The notes under the pieces are model-generated. The model was given only the letters and a program-made list of their open reading frames with translations. It did no database searches and was not told where the DNA came from. A stretch of 47,646 bases of DNA from Streptoalloteichus tenebrarius (GTDB taxonomy: Bacteria > Actinomycetota > Actinomycetes > Mycobacteriales > Pseudonocardiaceae): the NCBI RefSeq assembly GCF_024171885.1, contig NZ_JAMTCP010000048.1, forward strand, positions 1 through 47,646, read 5' to 3'. Positions 1-7,599 of this stretch are shown here, in pieces. A program made the position numbers and the translations under genes. Position 1 is the first letter of the stretch. Every line of letters begins with the position of its first letter.

Positions 1-1351
1 TCTGCCCCCACGGGTTGCCCTTGTTCTCCAGGTTCTTGAACATCCCTCCCAGCTCGGTGGGGAAGTTCGACTCGATCAGCACCTGGTAGCGGCGCATGTC
101 GATGATGTGGTCGACGTGTTCGATGTCGACCGGGCACTGCTCCACACACGCCCCGCAGGTGGTGCAGGACCACAGCACCTCGGGGTCGATCACCCCCAGC
201 TCGTCCGGGCCACCGACCAGCGGCCGCTCCGCCTCCGCCAACGCCAACACATCAATGCCAGCCAGACGCTGCTCGGCGTTGTCGCCGGTGATGCCGACCT
301 CCTCACCGGCCATGTCCTTACGCCCACCGGCCAACAGGTAGGGGGCTTTGGTGTAGGCGTGGTCGCGGAGGCTGGTGATGAGCAGTTTCGGGGACAGGGG
401 TTTGCCGGTGTTCCAGGCGGGGCACTGGGACTGGCAGCGGCCGCATTCGGTGCAGGTGGTGAAGTCCAGCCAGCCCTTCCAGGAGAAGTCCTCGACCTTG
501 CCCGCCCCGAACACGTCCTTGTCCGGGTCGGCTTCCTCGAAGTCCAGCGGCTTGCCACCACTCATCATCGGCTTCACCGCGCCCAGCGCGATCCCCCGGG
601 GCTCGCGCTTGAACAGCACGTTGAAGAAGACGGTGAACCGGTGCCAGGCCACCCCCATGGTCAACACCAGCCCGACCACGATGAACCAGACCATCGAGAT
701 GGCGATCTTGAGTCCGGCGACGCCCCACACCGCGTTCTCCACCGCGGACCGCGACAGCCCGGAGAAGGCCAGCACCAGCGGGTAGCTGATCGCGAAGTGG
801 ACGTCGTACGAGGTGACGCCCTGCAACACCCCCTCCAGTCCCCGCAGGACGAGCACGAGGACGGGGATGGCGATGATGACCGACTCGACGAAGTAGGCCT
901 GCCAGAAGCTCGACCCGGCGAACCGGGACTGCCGCTCGGGGCGACGCGGGTGGTGGAGCTGCCGGATCACGACCAACGTCAGGCCGGTCACCAGGGTCGC
1001 CGCCGCGAACACCTCGGTGACCAGTTCGAACGGCCACCAGTGGCCGACGCCCGGCAACACGAAGGCCGGGTCGGCGAGCTGGCCGTAGGCGTTGACCAGG
1101 GTCGGCACCAGCAGCACGAACCCCAGGAACACCCACCAGTGCGCGAAGCCGACCAGGGTCCACTTGAGCATCCGGGTGTGGCCGAGGGTCTCCCGCAGCA
1201 CGCTCCCCACCCGGCCGGGCCAGTCGTCGGTCCTGGTCGGGTCGGGCGCGCCGAGCCGGACCACGGCGACCACGCGCCACAACGCGCGGAGGAACAGCCC
1301 CCAGCCGAGGACGCTCAGGGGGATCGACACGAGGATGGCGGCGAGCTGCAT
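1..1351 (-). CDS. (Fe-S)-binding membrane oxidoreductase, heterodisulfide-reductase-like (3' end outside window)
   Basis: This is the N-terminal about 450 residues of a membrane-bound iron-sulfur electron-transfer protein. The first about 250 residues hold several hydrophobic helices resembling a nitrate-reductase gamma/cytochrome-b-type domain. A cytosolic part follows with two 4Fe-4S motifs, CTECGRCQSQCP near residue 300 and CTTCGACVEQCP near residue 400, as in HdrD/GlpC-type proteins. Actinobacterial relatives continue into CCG cysteine-rich domains, which would lie beyond base 1. The ATG at 1351 gives a natural start (MQLAAILVSIPLSVLG) at the head of the first helix. The likely role is quinone- or flavoprotein-linked electron transfer, but the partner cannot be named from this window. 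Confidence 0.88.
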   Translation of the reverse strand, partial: MQLAAILVSIPLSVLGWGLFLRALWRVVAVVRLGAPDPTRTDDWPGRVGSVLRETLGHTRMLKWTLVGFAHWWVFLGFVLLVPTLVNAYGQLADPAFVLPGVGHWWPFELVTEVFAAATLVTGLTLVVIRQLHHPRRPERQSRFAGSSFWQAYFVESVIIAIPVLVLVLRGLEGVLQGVTSYDVHFAISYPLVLAFSGLSRSAVENAVWGVAGLKIAISMVWFIVVGLVLTMGVAWHRFTVFFNVLFKREPRGIALGAVKPMMSGGKPLDFEEADPDKDVFGAGKVEDFSWKGWLDFTTCTECGRCQSQCPAWNTGKPLSPKLLITSLRDHAYTKAPYLLAGGRKDMAGEEVGITGDNAEQRLAGIDVLALAEAERPLVGGPDELGVIDPEVLWSCTTCGACVEQCPVDIEHVDHIIDMRRYQVLIESNFPTELGGMFKNLENKGNPWGQ

Positions 1352-1517
1352 GGCCGGGCTCCCTGCGCGTGGGTTCGGGCCGTCGCCTCCGATTCTGCGC
1401 ACCCCGCGTCACGGGCGCTCGCCCACCAGGTGGACGGGCGCCGCCACGCGTGGACAGGCCCCGGGCCGTCGCACCGCCCCCCGTCGGTCCCCCACCGCCG
1501 ACGACCCGGGAAGCTTT

Positions 1518-1530
1518 GTCCACTGTGGAC
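1518..1530. repeat. GTCCACTGTGGAC palindrome
   Basis: This perfect interrupted palindrome lies in the 198-bp gap between two minus-strand genes. The same 13-mer form (GTCCACNGTGGAC) recurs at 13523, 33965 and 38885. The gap holds no other gene I can support. Confidence 0.7.
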
Positions 1531-1549
1531 CCCGTCCTCAGTCCGCGTC

Positions 1550-2122
1550 TCACTCCGCCCGTTTGCGGGCGCGGAACCGGAAGGTGCCGCGGCGGAGGGT
1601 GACCCTGATGTCGGCGAACCCCACCCGGTACAGCCGATCACCCAGCGTGTCCGGATCGATCGGCATGTAGGTGTCGCCGAGGTGCGCCAGCCGGAAGCCG
1701 AGGCTGTGCACGTCGTCGGCCCCGGCGAAGACGCCGCCCGGGCGCAGCACCCGGTGCGCCTCGGCGAAGATCTGGTCCTGCGACCCCGGCGTGGGGACGT
1801 GGTGCAGCATCGTGAAGCACACGACGCCGGAGAACCGGGCGTCCGCCAGGGGCATGCGCGTGCCGTCCCCGTGCACGACCTGGACGGCGTCGCCGTGCCG
1901 CTCGCGGAGCCCGGCCGCGAGGGCCGCGTCGAGTTCCAGCGCGGTCAGTCGCGGCGCGCGGCGGACCAGGACGCGGGTGGTGGCCCCGTAGCCGGGCCCG
2001 ATCTCCAGCACGTCGGCGCCGAGGTCGACGCCCTCCAGGGTCCAGGGGATCGTGTGGCGCTCCACGCCCCTGGCCCACAACTCCGACCGGCACAGCCAAC
2101 GGTGGAGGCGATTCATCGGCAT
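1550..2122 (-). CDS. class I SAM-dependent methyltransferase
   Basis: A 190-residue Rossmann-fold methyltransferase. Motif I is VLEIGPGYGATT (about residues 38-49). The acidic end of strand 2 (LTALELD), a motif GDGTRMPLADARF and a LHHVP/LRPGG post-motif follow, as in UbiE/Methyltransf_11 proteins. The substrate cannot be read from sequence. The start is the ATG at 2122, and a TAGCGT -10 box six bases upstream suggests a leaderless message; ATG 2116 is an alternative. It is transcribed away from the AraC regulator at 2178, with only 55 bp between the start codons, so the two probably share regulation. Confidence 0.85.
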   Translation of the reverse strand: MPMNRLHRWLCRSELWARGVERHTIPWTLEGVDLGADVLEIGPGYGATTRVLVRRAPRLTALELDAALAAGLRERHGDAVQVVHGDGTRMPLADARFSGVVCFTMLHHVPTPGSQDQIFAEAHRVLRPGGVFAGADDVHSLGFRLAHLGDTYMPIDPDTLGDRLYRVGFADIRVTLRRGTFRFRARKRAE

Positions 2123-2128
2123 GACCCG

Positions 2129-2134
2129 ACGCTA
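2129..2134 (-). promoter_or_regulatory. -10 box for the methyltransferase
   Basis: TAGCGT on the minus strand sits six bases before ATG 2122, the spacing expected for a leaderless actinobacterial transcript. No clear -35 box is visible. Confidence 0.5.
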
Positions 2135-2163
2135 GGGGCGGGTGCGGATCTTCCGCGAGGCGA

Positions 2164-2169
2164 TAGCCT
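2164..2169 (+). promoter_or_regulatory. -10 box for the AraC regulator
   Basis: TAGCCT lies eight bases before ATG 2178 and supports a leaderless start there, rather than at an upstream in-frame GTG near 2142 that would lie on the promoter itself. Confidence 0.5.
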
Positions 2170-2177
2170 GCCAGCTC

Positions 2178-2948
2178 ATGTCGCGATCCGGACACCTCAC
2201 GCCCGTGCCGCCGCTCGGCGCGATCGTCGTCGGCACGTTCGCCATGCCGCGGGGCGCCCGGTTCGACTGGCACCGGCACGGGGTGCACCAACTGGCGTGG
2301 GCGTCCCAGGGGGTGCTGACGGTCGGCGCGTGCGGCAGCACGTGGGTCCTGCCGCCGTCGCGGGCGCTGTGGATCCCGGCCGGTGTGCGGCACCGAACGG
2401 GGTCGACCAGCCCGTCCACCATGCGCAGCCTGTACTTCTGGCCCGAGCGGTGCCCGACCCGGTGGACGGCGCCGACGGTGGTGGCGGTGTGCGGGCTGTT
2501 GCGGGAGCTGATCGGGTACCTGGCCGGCGAGGCCGTCCCCGACGACACCAGGGCGCACGCGGAGGCGCTCGTGTTCGGCCTGCTCACCCCGCTCTCGGTC
2601 ACCACCATCGACCCGCCCGCGCCGTGCGACGAGCGCGCCAGGGCGGTGGCCGAGGCGGTGCTGGCCGATCCGGCCGACGGGCGCGGCCTCGACGCGTGGG
2701 GGCGGGTGGTCGGCGCGAGCGGGCGGACGCTGGCCCGCCTGTTCGTGGCGGAGACCGGGATGAGCTTCGGGCGCTGGCGCGGGCAGGTCCGACTCAGGGC
2801 CGCCCTGCCGTTGCTCGCCGAGGGCGTCGCGGTCGCCACGGTCGCCCGACGCGTCGGGTACGCCACGCCGAGCGCGTTCGTCGCGGCGTTCCGGAAGGCC
2901 GTCGGGGTCCCGCCCGGCGCCTACTTCGCGCGGGGCGGCTCGCGCTGA
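2178..2948 (+). CDS. AraC-family transcriptional regulator
   Basis: A 256-residue regulator. The N-terminal half is a cupin-type sensor domain (GAIVVGTFAMPRGARFDWHRH, with a metal-site-like HRHG region, then VLPPSRALWIPAGVRH). The C-terminal about 100 residues form two helix-turn-helix units, ending in the AraC signature VATVARRVGYATPSAFVAAFRKAVGVPPG in spirit (residues about 215-245). ATG 2178 is preferred over 2142 because of the -10 box at 2164. It is divergent from the methyltransferase at 2122, which is the obvious candidate target. The ligand is unknown. Confidence 0.9.
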   Translation: MSRSGHLTPVPPLGAIVVGTFAMPRGARFDWHRHGVHQLAWASQGVLTVGACGSTWVLPPSRALWIPAGVRHRTGSTSPSTMRSLYFWPERCPTRWTAPTVVAVCGLLRELIGYLAGEAVPDDTRAHAEALVFGLLTPLSVTTIDPPAPCDERARAVAEAVLADPADGRGLDAWGRVVGASGRTLARLFVAETGMSFGRWRGQVRLRAALPLLAEGVAVATVARRVGYATPSAFVAAFRKAVGVPPGAYFARGGSR

Positions 2949-3083
2949 CCACCGTCGGGAGTCCGACCGCGGCTCTCCTTCGGGGGAAATGGTTCCACCC
3001 CTCGGCGCATCTTCACTCAAAAGGGTGATCTTGGGCGCTAGCCTGGCCGGCGACGATCACTCGTTCGGCACGGAAGCAGGGCG

Positions 3084-3884
3084 ATGGGCACGTACGTCTT
3101 CGACCAGGCGTGGGCACGCGAGCGGGAGCGGCTGACCGCGTTGGAGGACCTGTACGACGACCAGTCCCTGCACCGGCTGGCCGCGCTCGGGGTGGCCGAG
3201 GGCTGGCGGTGCCTGGAGGTCGGCTGTGGGGCCGGCAGCGTGGCGCGCTGGCTGGCCGACCGGGTCGGGCCCTCCGGGCGCGTGCTCGCCACGGACTTCG
3301 ACCCGCGCTTCGCCGAGGGGCACGGCCTGCCCAACCTCGACGTGCGCCGGCACGACATCCTCGTCGACCCGCTGGACGACGACGCCTACGACCTGGTGCA
3401 CGCGCGGGCGGTCCTGGAACACGTCCCCCGCCGCGAGCTGGCGCTGGAGCGCATGGTCGCCGCCACCCGGCCGGGTGGCTGGGTCGTGGTGGAGGACTTC
3501 GACATCGGCGGGCCGATGACCGTGGCCGCCGCCCGGTACTACCCCGAGGAGCACGCCGAGCTGGCGGAGCGGCTCGGCCGGGCGCTGGAGCGGCTGTTCA
3601 CCGAGCGGGGGGTCGACGCGAGCCTCGGCCGGCGCCTGCCGGAGATGTTGGCCTCGGCGGGGCTGACCGACGTCGCCGCCGAGGTGCGCGCGCCGGTGCT
3701 GTCCGGCGGATCGCAGGACTTCTTCCGGCTCACGCTTGAGCGTCTGCGGCCCGGCCTGGTGGCGGGCGGGCTGCTGGAGGACGCCGAGCTGGACCGGTTC
3801 CTCGACCTGCTCACCCTGCCGGCGTTCCGGTACGCGCCGAACTTCATGGTGATCGCCTGGGGGCGTCGACCGGAACCGGCGTGA
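3084..3884 (+). CDS. class I SAM-dependent methyltransferase
   Basis: A 266-residue methyltransferase of the Methyltransf_25/31 type. Motif I is CLEVGCGAGSVARWL (about residues 46-60), followed by VLATDFDPRF, the motif DLVHARAVLEHVP and the VVVEDFD strand. It is longer than its neighbour at 1550 and not closely similar. A TAGCCT -10 box at 3039-3044 lies 40 bp upstream. The codon before the start has only a weak purine-rich site (GCAGGGCG). The gene is followed after 41 bp by the convergent PrnB-like gene. The substrate cannot be assigned. Confidence 0.88.
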   Translation: MGTYVFDQAWARERERLTALEDLYDDQSLHRLAALGVAEGWRCLEVGCGAGSVARWLADRVGPSGRVLATDFDPRFAEGHGLPNLDVRRHDILVDPLDDDAYDLVHARAVLEHVPRRELALERMVAATRPGGWVVVEDFDIGGPMTVAAARYYPEEHAELAERLGRALERLFTERGVDASLGRRLPEMLASAGLTDVAAEVRAPVLSGGSQDFFRLTLERLRPGLVAGGLLEDAELDRFLDLLTLPAFRYAPNFMVIAWGRRPEPA

Positions 3885-3925
3885 CACCCGACGGGGTGGG
3901 CGATCTCTGGTGATCCCGGGCGCCG

Positions 3926-5047
3926 TCAGCCGTGGCGCCCCGTGGCCGACCGCAGGGCCTCGGCGCACCGCCGGGTGAGTTCGAGGATGTGCCGGACGAC
4001 GTCCGGTGAAGCGCCCGCGCTTCCCGCGCAATAGTTTTCGTTGTCCGTGTAGGCGGCTTTCACCATCGGGCTGTGCCGACCGCGAAATACGATCAGGACG
4101 CGCAGCAGGTCCGACACCACCTCGACCGAGGGAAGCAGTTCCGGACCCGCTCCGCCGGCCTCCCGCACCGCGCGGACGACCCGGGTGACCAACGTTTCCC
4201 GCCCCTCGTCGCGCGCGTACAGGCGACGCCACGCCGGCAGCCCGTAATCGATCAGATCGTCCTGGAGCGCGGAATGCACCGCGTCCCCGTGGTCGGCCGA
4301 CCACACCACCCTGTCAAGCAGGTGCAGCGGCACGTGGGCGGCGGCCGGGCCGTAGTACCGGCGCCCGTCGACCTCGACGTCCTCCATGAACGGGCGCAGC
4401 CTGGCGGCGAAGAACCGGGCCGGGTCCACGACCCGGCCGACCGTGCGCATCACCTCCGGCAGGACCTCCAGCCGGGCGACCGCCCGCCGGCCGGCCACGG
4501 CGAACGCGGGGTCGGCGACGTCGGTCCCGGCCAGCCCGGCCAGCGCCAACGTGGCGTCCTCGATCGCGGGGGCCGTGCGGCGCACCGCGTCGATCAGCAC
4601 GGTCTCCTCGCGCGCGCCGACGAACATCCGTTGGCGGGCGCCGGTCGGGTTCCACGGCCCGTAGTGCAGCACCGTGTCCCTGGGCACCATGTCGGTGGCC
4701 GCGCCGAGCGCCAGCAGCGGCCCCCGCGCCTCGGGGACGGCGGCCAGCGGCTCCACGCCGTGCCGCTTGAGCGAGCCGAGGAGCATCCCGATGTCCCGCA
4801 TGGCGGCCAGCCGACCGACGGTGTCCCCCGGCGGGTCGGCGTGGTAGGCGGAAATCAGCGCGCGCAGCGCCCGCGTCAATTCCGGCAGGTCCGCCCGCGC
4901 ATTCATCTCGGGCAGGGACGACAGGAGGGCGTCGGCGCGGAGTGGGTCCCTGGCCGCGACCTGACGACAAAACCGCTCGGTGAGCCGGAGATCCTCCGGT
5001 GCGCGGCTCTTGTTCAGCCGTACACCGTCCGTGACTAATACCCCCAC
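3926..5047 (-). CDS. PrnB-family heme enzyme (tryptophan/indoleamine dioxygenase superfamily)
   Basis: A 373-residue protein that matches, from memory, the monodechloroaminopyrrolnitrin synthase PrnB family (DUF1864). Shared stretches include DPLRADALLSSLP, AAMRDIGMLLGSLKRHG, the HYGPWNPTG region and LRPFMEDVEVDGRRYYGP. PrnB has the heme-dependent dioxygenase fold and rearranges 7-chlorotryptophan. The likely proximal heme ligand is the His in FRGRHSPMVKAAY near the C-terminus, at the position of the PrnB/IDO axial His. No prnA/C/D-like halogenase or oxygenase lies nearby, so the substrate is probably a different indole or amino acid; this is inference. The GTG at 5047 is chosen because a TTGACC-17-GAATAT promoter ends seven bases before it. 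A TTG at 5083 would place the start inside that promoter. Confidence 0.8.
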   Translation of the reverse strand: MGVLVTDGVRLNKSRAPEDLRLTERFCRQVAARDPLRADALLSSLPEMNARADLPELTRALRALISAYHADPPGDTVGRLAAMRDIGMLLGSLKRHGVEPLAAVPEARGPLLALGAATDMVPRDTVLHYGPWNPTGARQRMFVGAREETVLIDAVRRTAPAIEDATLALAGLAGTDVADPAFAVAGRRAVARLEVLPEVMRTVGRVVDPARFFAARLRPFMEDVEVDGRRYYGPAAAHVPLHLLDRVVWSADHGDAVHSALQDDLIDYGLPAWRRLYARDEGRETLVTRVVRAVREAGGAGPELLPSVEVVSDLLRVLIVFRGRHSPMVKAAYTDNENYCAGSAGASPDVVRHILELTRRCAEALRSATGRHG

Positions 5048-5054
5048 GATCGGA

Positions 5055-5083
5055 ATATTCGCGGACCATGGTTCCGGGGTCAA
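5055..5083 (-). promoter_or_regulatory. sigma-70-type promoter of the PrnB-like gene
   Basis: On the minus strand TTGACC (5083-5078) and GAATAT (5060-5055) are separated by exactly 17 bases, and the GTG start follows seven bases after the -10. This predicts a leaderless transcript and is the best -35/-10 pair I noticed in the window. Confidence 0.55.
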
Positions 5084-5176
5084 GGACTGGTCGGTGAACG
5101 GTCGTCACCGCTCGCCCCACCCGAGTGACACCTTGGTTGGTGACGCCCGGGACGGCGAGCCGGGGCGGAGATTCCG

Positions 5177-5713
5177 GTGCGACCGGGTAAGCATCCGGAC
5201 GTGGACCGTGATCGGGCGCACCGGCGCTCGGTGTTGGACGTGGCGGCCGTGATGGTGGCCGCGGCACGCCGTGGCGAGCTCGACACCGCGGTGGAGGCCC
5301 TCCTGCGGCTCCGCGACGACCAGGGCCGGATCCCCCGCGCCGACCTCCGGCTGCTGCTGGCGGTGCTCGTCCGCTACGCCGGCCAGCTCCTGAGCGGCAT
5401 CGCGGGCGACGCGGCCGGCCCCGACACCGACCCGAACGAGGCCCGGCTCCAGCTCCTCGACGAGAACGGCCCGGTCCCGGTGGACCGGGTGGCCCCGCCC
5501 GACCGCACGATCCTGCGCGCCGTGCTCGCCGCCATGCACGGCCATCCCGAGGACGCCGACCTGCACATCTCGATCGCGGTGGACAACGCCGAACGCCAGC
5601 ACTTCTCCCACCTCATCGGGCGAGCGGTCGAACTGGCCAGCGGGGCGGTGGTGGAGGCGGAGCGCCGCCGGCTGCCGATCCCCGCCCTGCGCCTGCCGCC
5701 CCGGGGCGACTGA
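5177..5713 (+). CDS. hypothetical helical protein
   Basis: A 178-residue soluble protein rich in Ala, Arg, Leu and Asp, predicted mostly helical, with no signal peptide or membrane segment. It contains LDVAAVMVAAARRGELDTAVEALLRL and a second half ending in VDNAERQHFSHLIGRAVELASGAV. I do not recognise the family. Codon usage is typical of the genome. The GTG start has a GGCGGAG site upstream; an in-frame GTG at 5201 is an alternative. It is divergent from the PrnB-like gene with 129 bp between start codons. Confidence 0.65.
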   Translation: MRPGKHPDVDRDRAHRRSVLDVAAVMVAAARRGELDTAVEALLRLRDDQGRIPRADLRLLLAVLVRYAGQLLSGIAGDAAGPDTDPNEARLQLLDENGPVPVDRVAPPDRTILRAVLAAMHGHPEDADLHISIAVDNAERQHFSHLIGRAVELASGAVVEAERRRLPIPALRLPPRGD

Positions 5714-5910
5714 CGACCGGCCGCGCGAGATTCCCGCCAGCGACCCGCGCCGTCACGACCCGCCGCGGCAGTCGCATGTCCGGGCGCGACCTGTTTCCGC
5801 CACCTGACTCGCCTCGCGATCGCCACACGCTCGTGCCACCTGGCCGCTCTGGGGAAACCAGCGGAAGCCCTTGCCCTGTCAAGCGTTCCCGCCGGTCGGA
5901 CAGCGCGGAG

Positions 5911-5947
5911 GTGCTCATCCACCACTGATGACACCACTGATGAGCAC
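5911..5947. promoter_or_regulatory. 9-bp inverted repeat enclosing a 12-bp direct repeat
   Basis: GTGCTCATC (5911-5919) is matched by GATGAGCAC (5939-5947). CACCACTGATGA occurs twice between and across the arms. It sits in the 478-bp gap before the LuxR-type gene and could be an operator. The rest of the gap (5714-6191) shows no gene; a TAGTAGGC stretch near 6089 may be a -10 region. Confidence 0.4.
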
Positions 5948-6191
5948 CACCGACCGGGCGTCCCGGTGTCCCTGTCGGTGGGGAGGACCCCGGACGGGCC
6001 GAACGGGGAGACCTCACACCAACCCCCGCCCCCACCACATCTGTCACACGTATTGCCGATGCGGACGCGTGGGTTTTTCTCTTTCCTAGTAGGCGCCGGA
6101 CCCGGTGTCCGCTGCCTCCTGTTCTCCCGCACCGGGTGCGTGCCCGCCGGGGTCCGGCATCCGGAGGGGAAGCGCGAGCTGGGGGTGGGCG

Positions 6192-6758
6192 ATGGCGGAC
6201 CGAGCGGTAGCCCGGACACCACTGGCGGCGGACGACGCCGCCGGCGACAGGGCGGTCGCGTTCGACCGGCCGAGGATGCCCGGGCCCCTGCCCCGACTCA
6301 CGCCGCCGCGCCCCGGCGCGCGACGCGTCGCCGTCGAGCCGGTCCCCCCACGCGACGTCGACCAGGACGACGTCGTGCGGCACCTCGTGCAGGCGTTGGT
6401 GCGCCGGGTGGTGGAGCTGGGCGGGGTCGGGCAGGACCGGGAGCGCCCCCTGCTCGACACCACGCAGATGGGCGTGCGGTGCGTGCTGATGCGCCCGGCG
6501 CCGTCCCCCGAGAAGATCGCCGCCCTGCTCAGCCCCCGGGAACGGGAGATCGCCAGGATGGTCGGCCTCGGGCACACGAACAAGACGATCGCGTCCGTGC
6601 TGGAGATCAGCCTCTACACCGTCTCCACGCACCTGCGCCGGATCTTCGCCAAGCTCGGCGTCTCGACCAGGGCGGCGATGGTCGCGGTGCTGTCGGGCAA
6701 CCCCCACCTGTTCGACCTGGAACCCGACCACCCCGCGCCCCGGATCGGCCGCGACTGA
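6192..6758 (+). CDS. LuxR-family DNA-binding protein
   Basis: A 188-residue protein. The C-terminal about 65 residues are a LuxR/GerE helix-turn-helix: LLSPREREIARMVGLGHTNK, then TIASVLEISLYTVSTHLRRIF and KLGVSTRAAM. The N-terminal about 110 residues are short for a receiver or PAS domain and match nothing I know, so there is no visible phospho-acceptor. The start ATG 6192 has a GGGGGTGGGCG site. An upstream GTG at 6105 would add a Cys/Pro/Ser-rich tail that looks non-coding. The hairpin at 6762 ends it. Confidence 0.85.
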   Translation: MADRAVARTPLAADDAAGDRAVAFDRPRMPGPLPRLTPPRPGARRVAVEPVPPRDVDQDDVVRHLVQALVRRVVELGGVGQDRERPLLDTTQMGVRCVLMRPAPSPEKIAALLSPREREIARMVGLGHTNKTIASVLEISLYTVSTHLRRIFAKLGVSTRAAMVAVLSGNPHLFDLEPDHPAPRIGRD

Positions 6759-6761
6759 GGA

Positions 6762-6795
6762 CCGCGCCCCTCGACCCGGCGCAGGAGGGGCGCGG
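6762..6795. terminator. bidirectional terminator
   Basis: CCGCGCCCCTC pairs perfectly with GAGGGGCGCGG over 11 bp, between the convergent stop codons of the LuxR gene (6758) and the DinB-like gene (6800). Confidence 0.7.
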
Positions 6796-6799
6796 GCGC

Positions 6800-7378
6800 T
6801 CAGGGTCGGCGGCCGAGGAAGGCGACGAGACGGTCGCTGGGCGAGGCGTCGGCCGCGACCGGGACCTCCTCGCCGATGGCGCCACCCCTGACCGAGGGCC
6901 GCACGAAGCCCCTGGCGAACGCCAGGATCCTCTCCGCCAGCTCGTCGGGGATCGTCGGGTCCTGCCCCGTCGCCCTGGCGACGTCCCAGCCGTGGACGGT
7001 GGCGTCGAGCGCGAGGAGGTTCGCGACCGCGCCGGCCGGCAGCTCGCCCACCGGCATCGCGCACGGCCGGCTCATCGCCCGCTCGTCGGTCGGACGCGCG
7101 GCCAGCGCGACGGCCGCTGCGGCGTCGAACGCGGCGAGGGGGTCCTGGCCGACGTGGTCCGCCGCCGAGGTCACCGAGGGGTTCATCTCGGCCGGGTCGA
7201 CCACCTCGCCGCCGAGGACCCTGCCCAGCGCCCCCATCGTGCCGATCAGGTGGTTGAGGAGCTGGCGCAGCGTCCACTCGGAACACGGCGTGGGACCGTC
7301 CAGGCCGGCCGCGCCCATCCCCACGATCTTGGATCGGGTGAAGGCGAGCCCGGGTCCCACCAGGTCGACGGTGTCCAT
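6800..7378 (-). CDS. TIGR03086-type DinB-like (mycothiol-dependent isomerase N-terminal) protein
   Basis: A 192-residue protein of the actinobacterial TIGR03086/maleylpyruvate-isomerase N-terminal family, a four-helix DinB-like fold that binds a metal through His residues. Visible marks are PCSEWTLRQLLNHLIG near the N-terminus and LALDATVHGWDVARATGQ (TVHGWDLA motif) in the middle. Both give the usual His ligands. A clear GGGAGG site precedes ATG 7378. Exact chemistry is unknown; relatives may act in mycothiol-linked reactions. Confidence 0.85.
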   Translation of the reverse strand: MDTVDLVGPGLAFTRSKIVGMGAAGLDGPTPCSEWTLRQLLNHLIGTMGALGRVLGGEVVDPAEMNPSVTSAADHVGQDPLAAFDAAAAVALAARPTDERAMSRPCAMPVGELPAGAVANLLALDATVHGWDVARATGQDPTIPDELAERILAFARGFVRPSVRGGAIGEEVPVAADASPSDRLVAFLGRRP

Positions 7379-7599
7379 GACGTTCCCTCCCGCGCACCGC
7401 CACGACCCCGCCGTGGCGACCGGTCCTGTCGCCCGGACGCTAACGCCCCGCACCGACACGATCGTCTCGACTGAGGCGGCGCCGCTGAGAACGCACCCGG
7501 CGGGGAATCCCCTGCTCTCAGCGCCGGCCCCCACCGGTGTGCGGCGTTCCCTCCAACAGGTGTTGACTGACGCGGCCGTCATCGCCGAAGGGGGGCGCA

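Noticed and set aside
107-3028. Very long open frame on the plus strand across several genes
   Set aside because: It is a high-GC shadow of the minus-strand Fe-S and methyltransferase genes and the plus-strand AraC gene; its translation is low-complexity Arg/Gly/His-rich with no motif.
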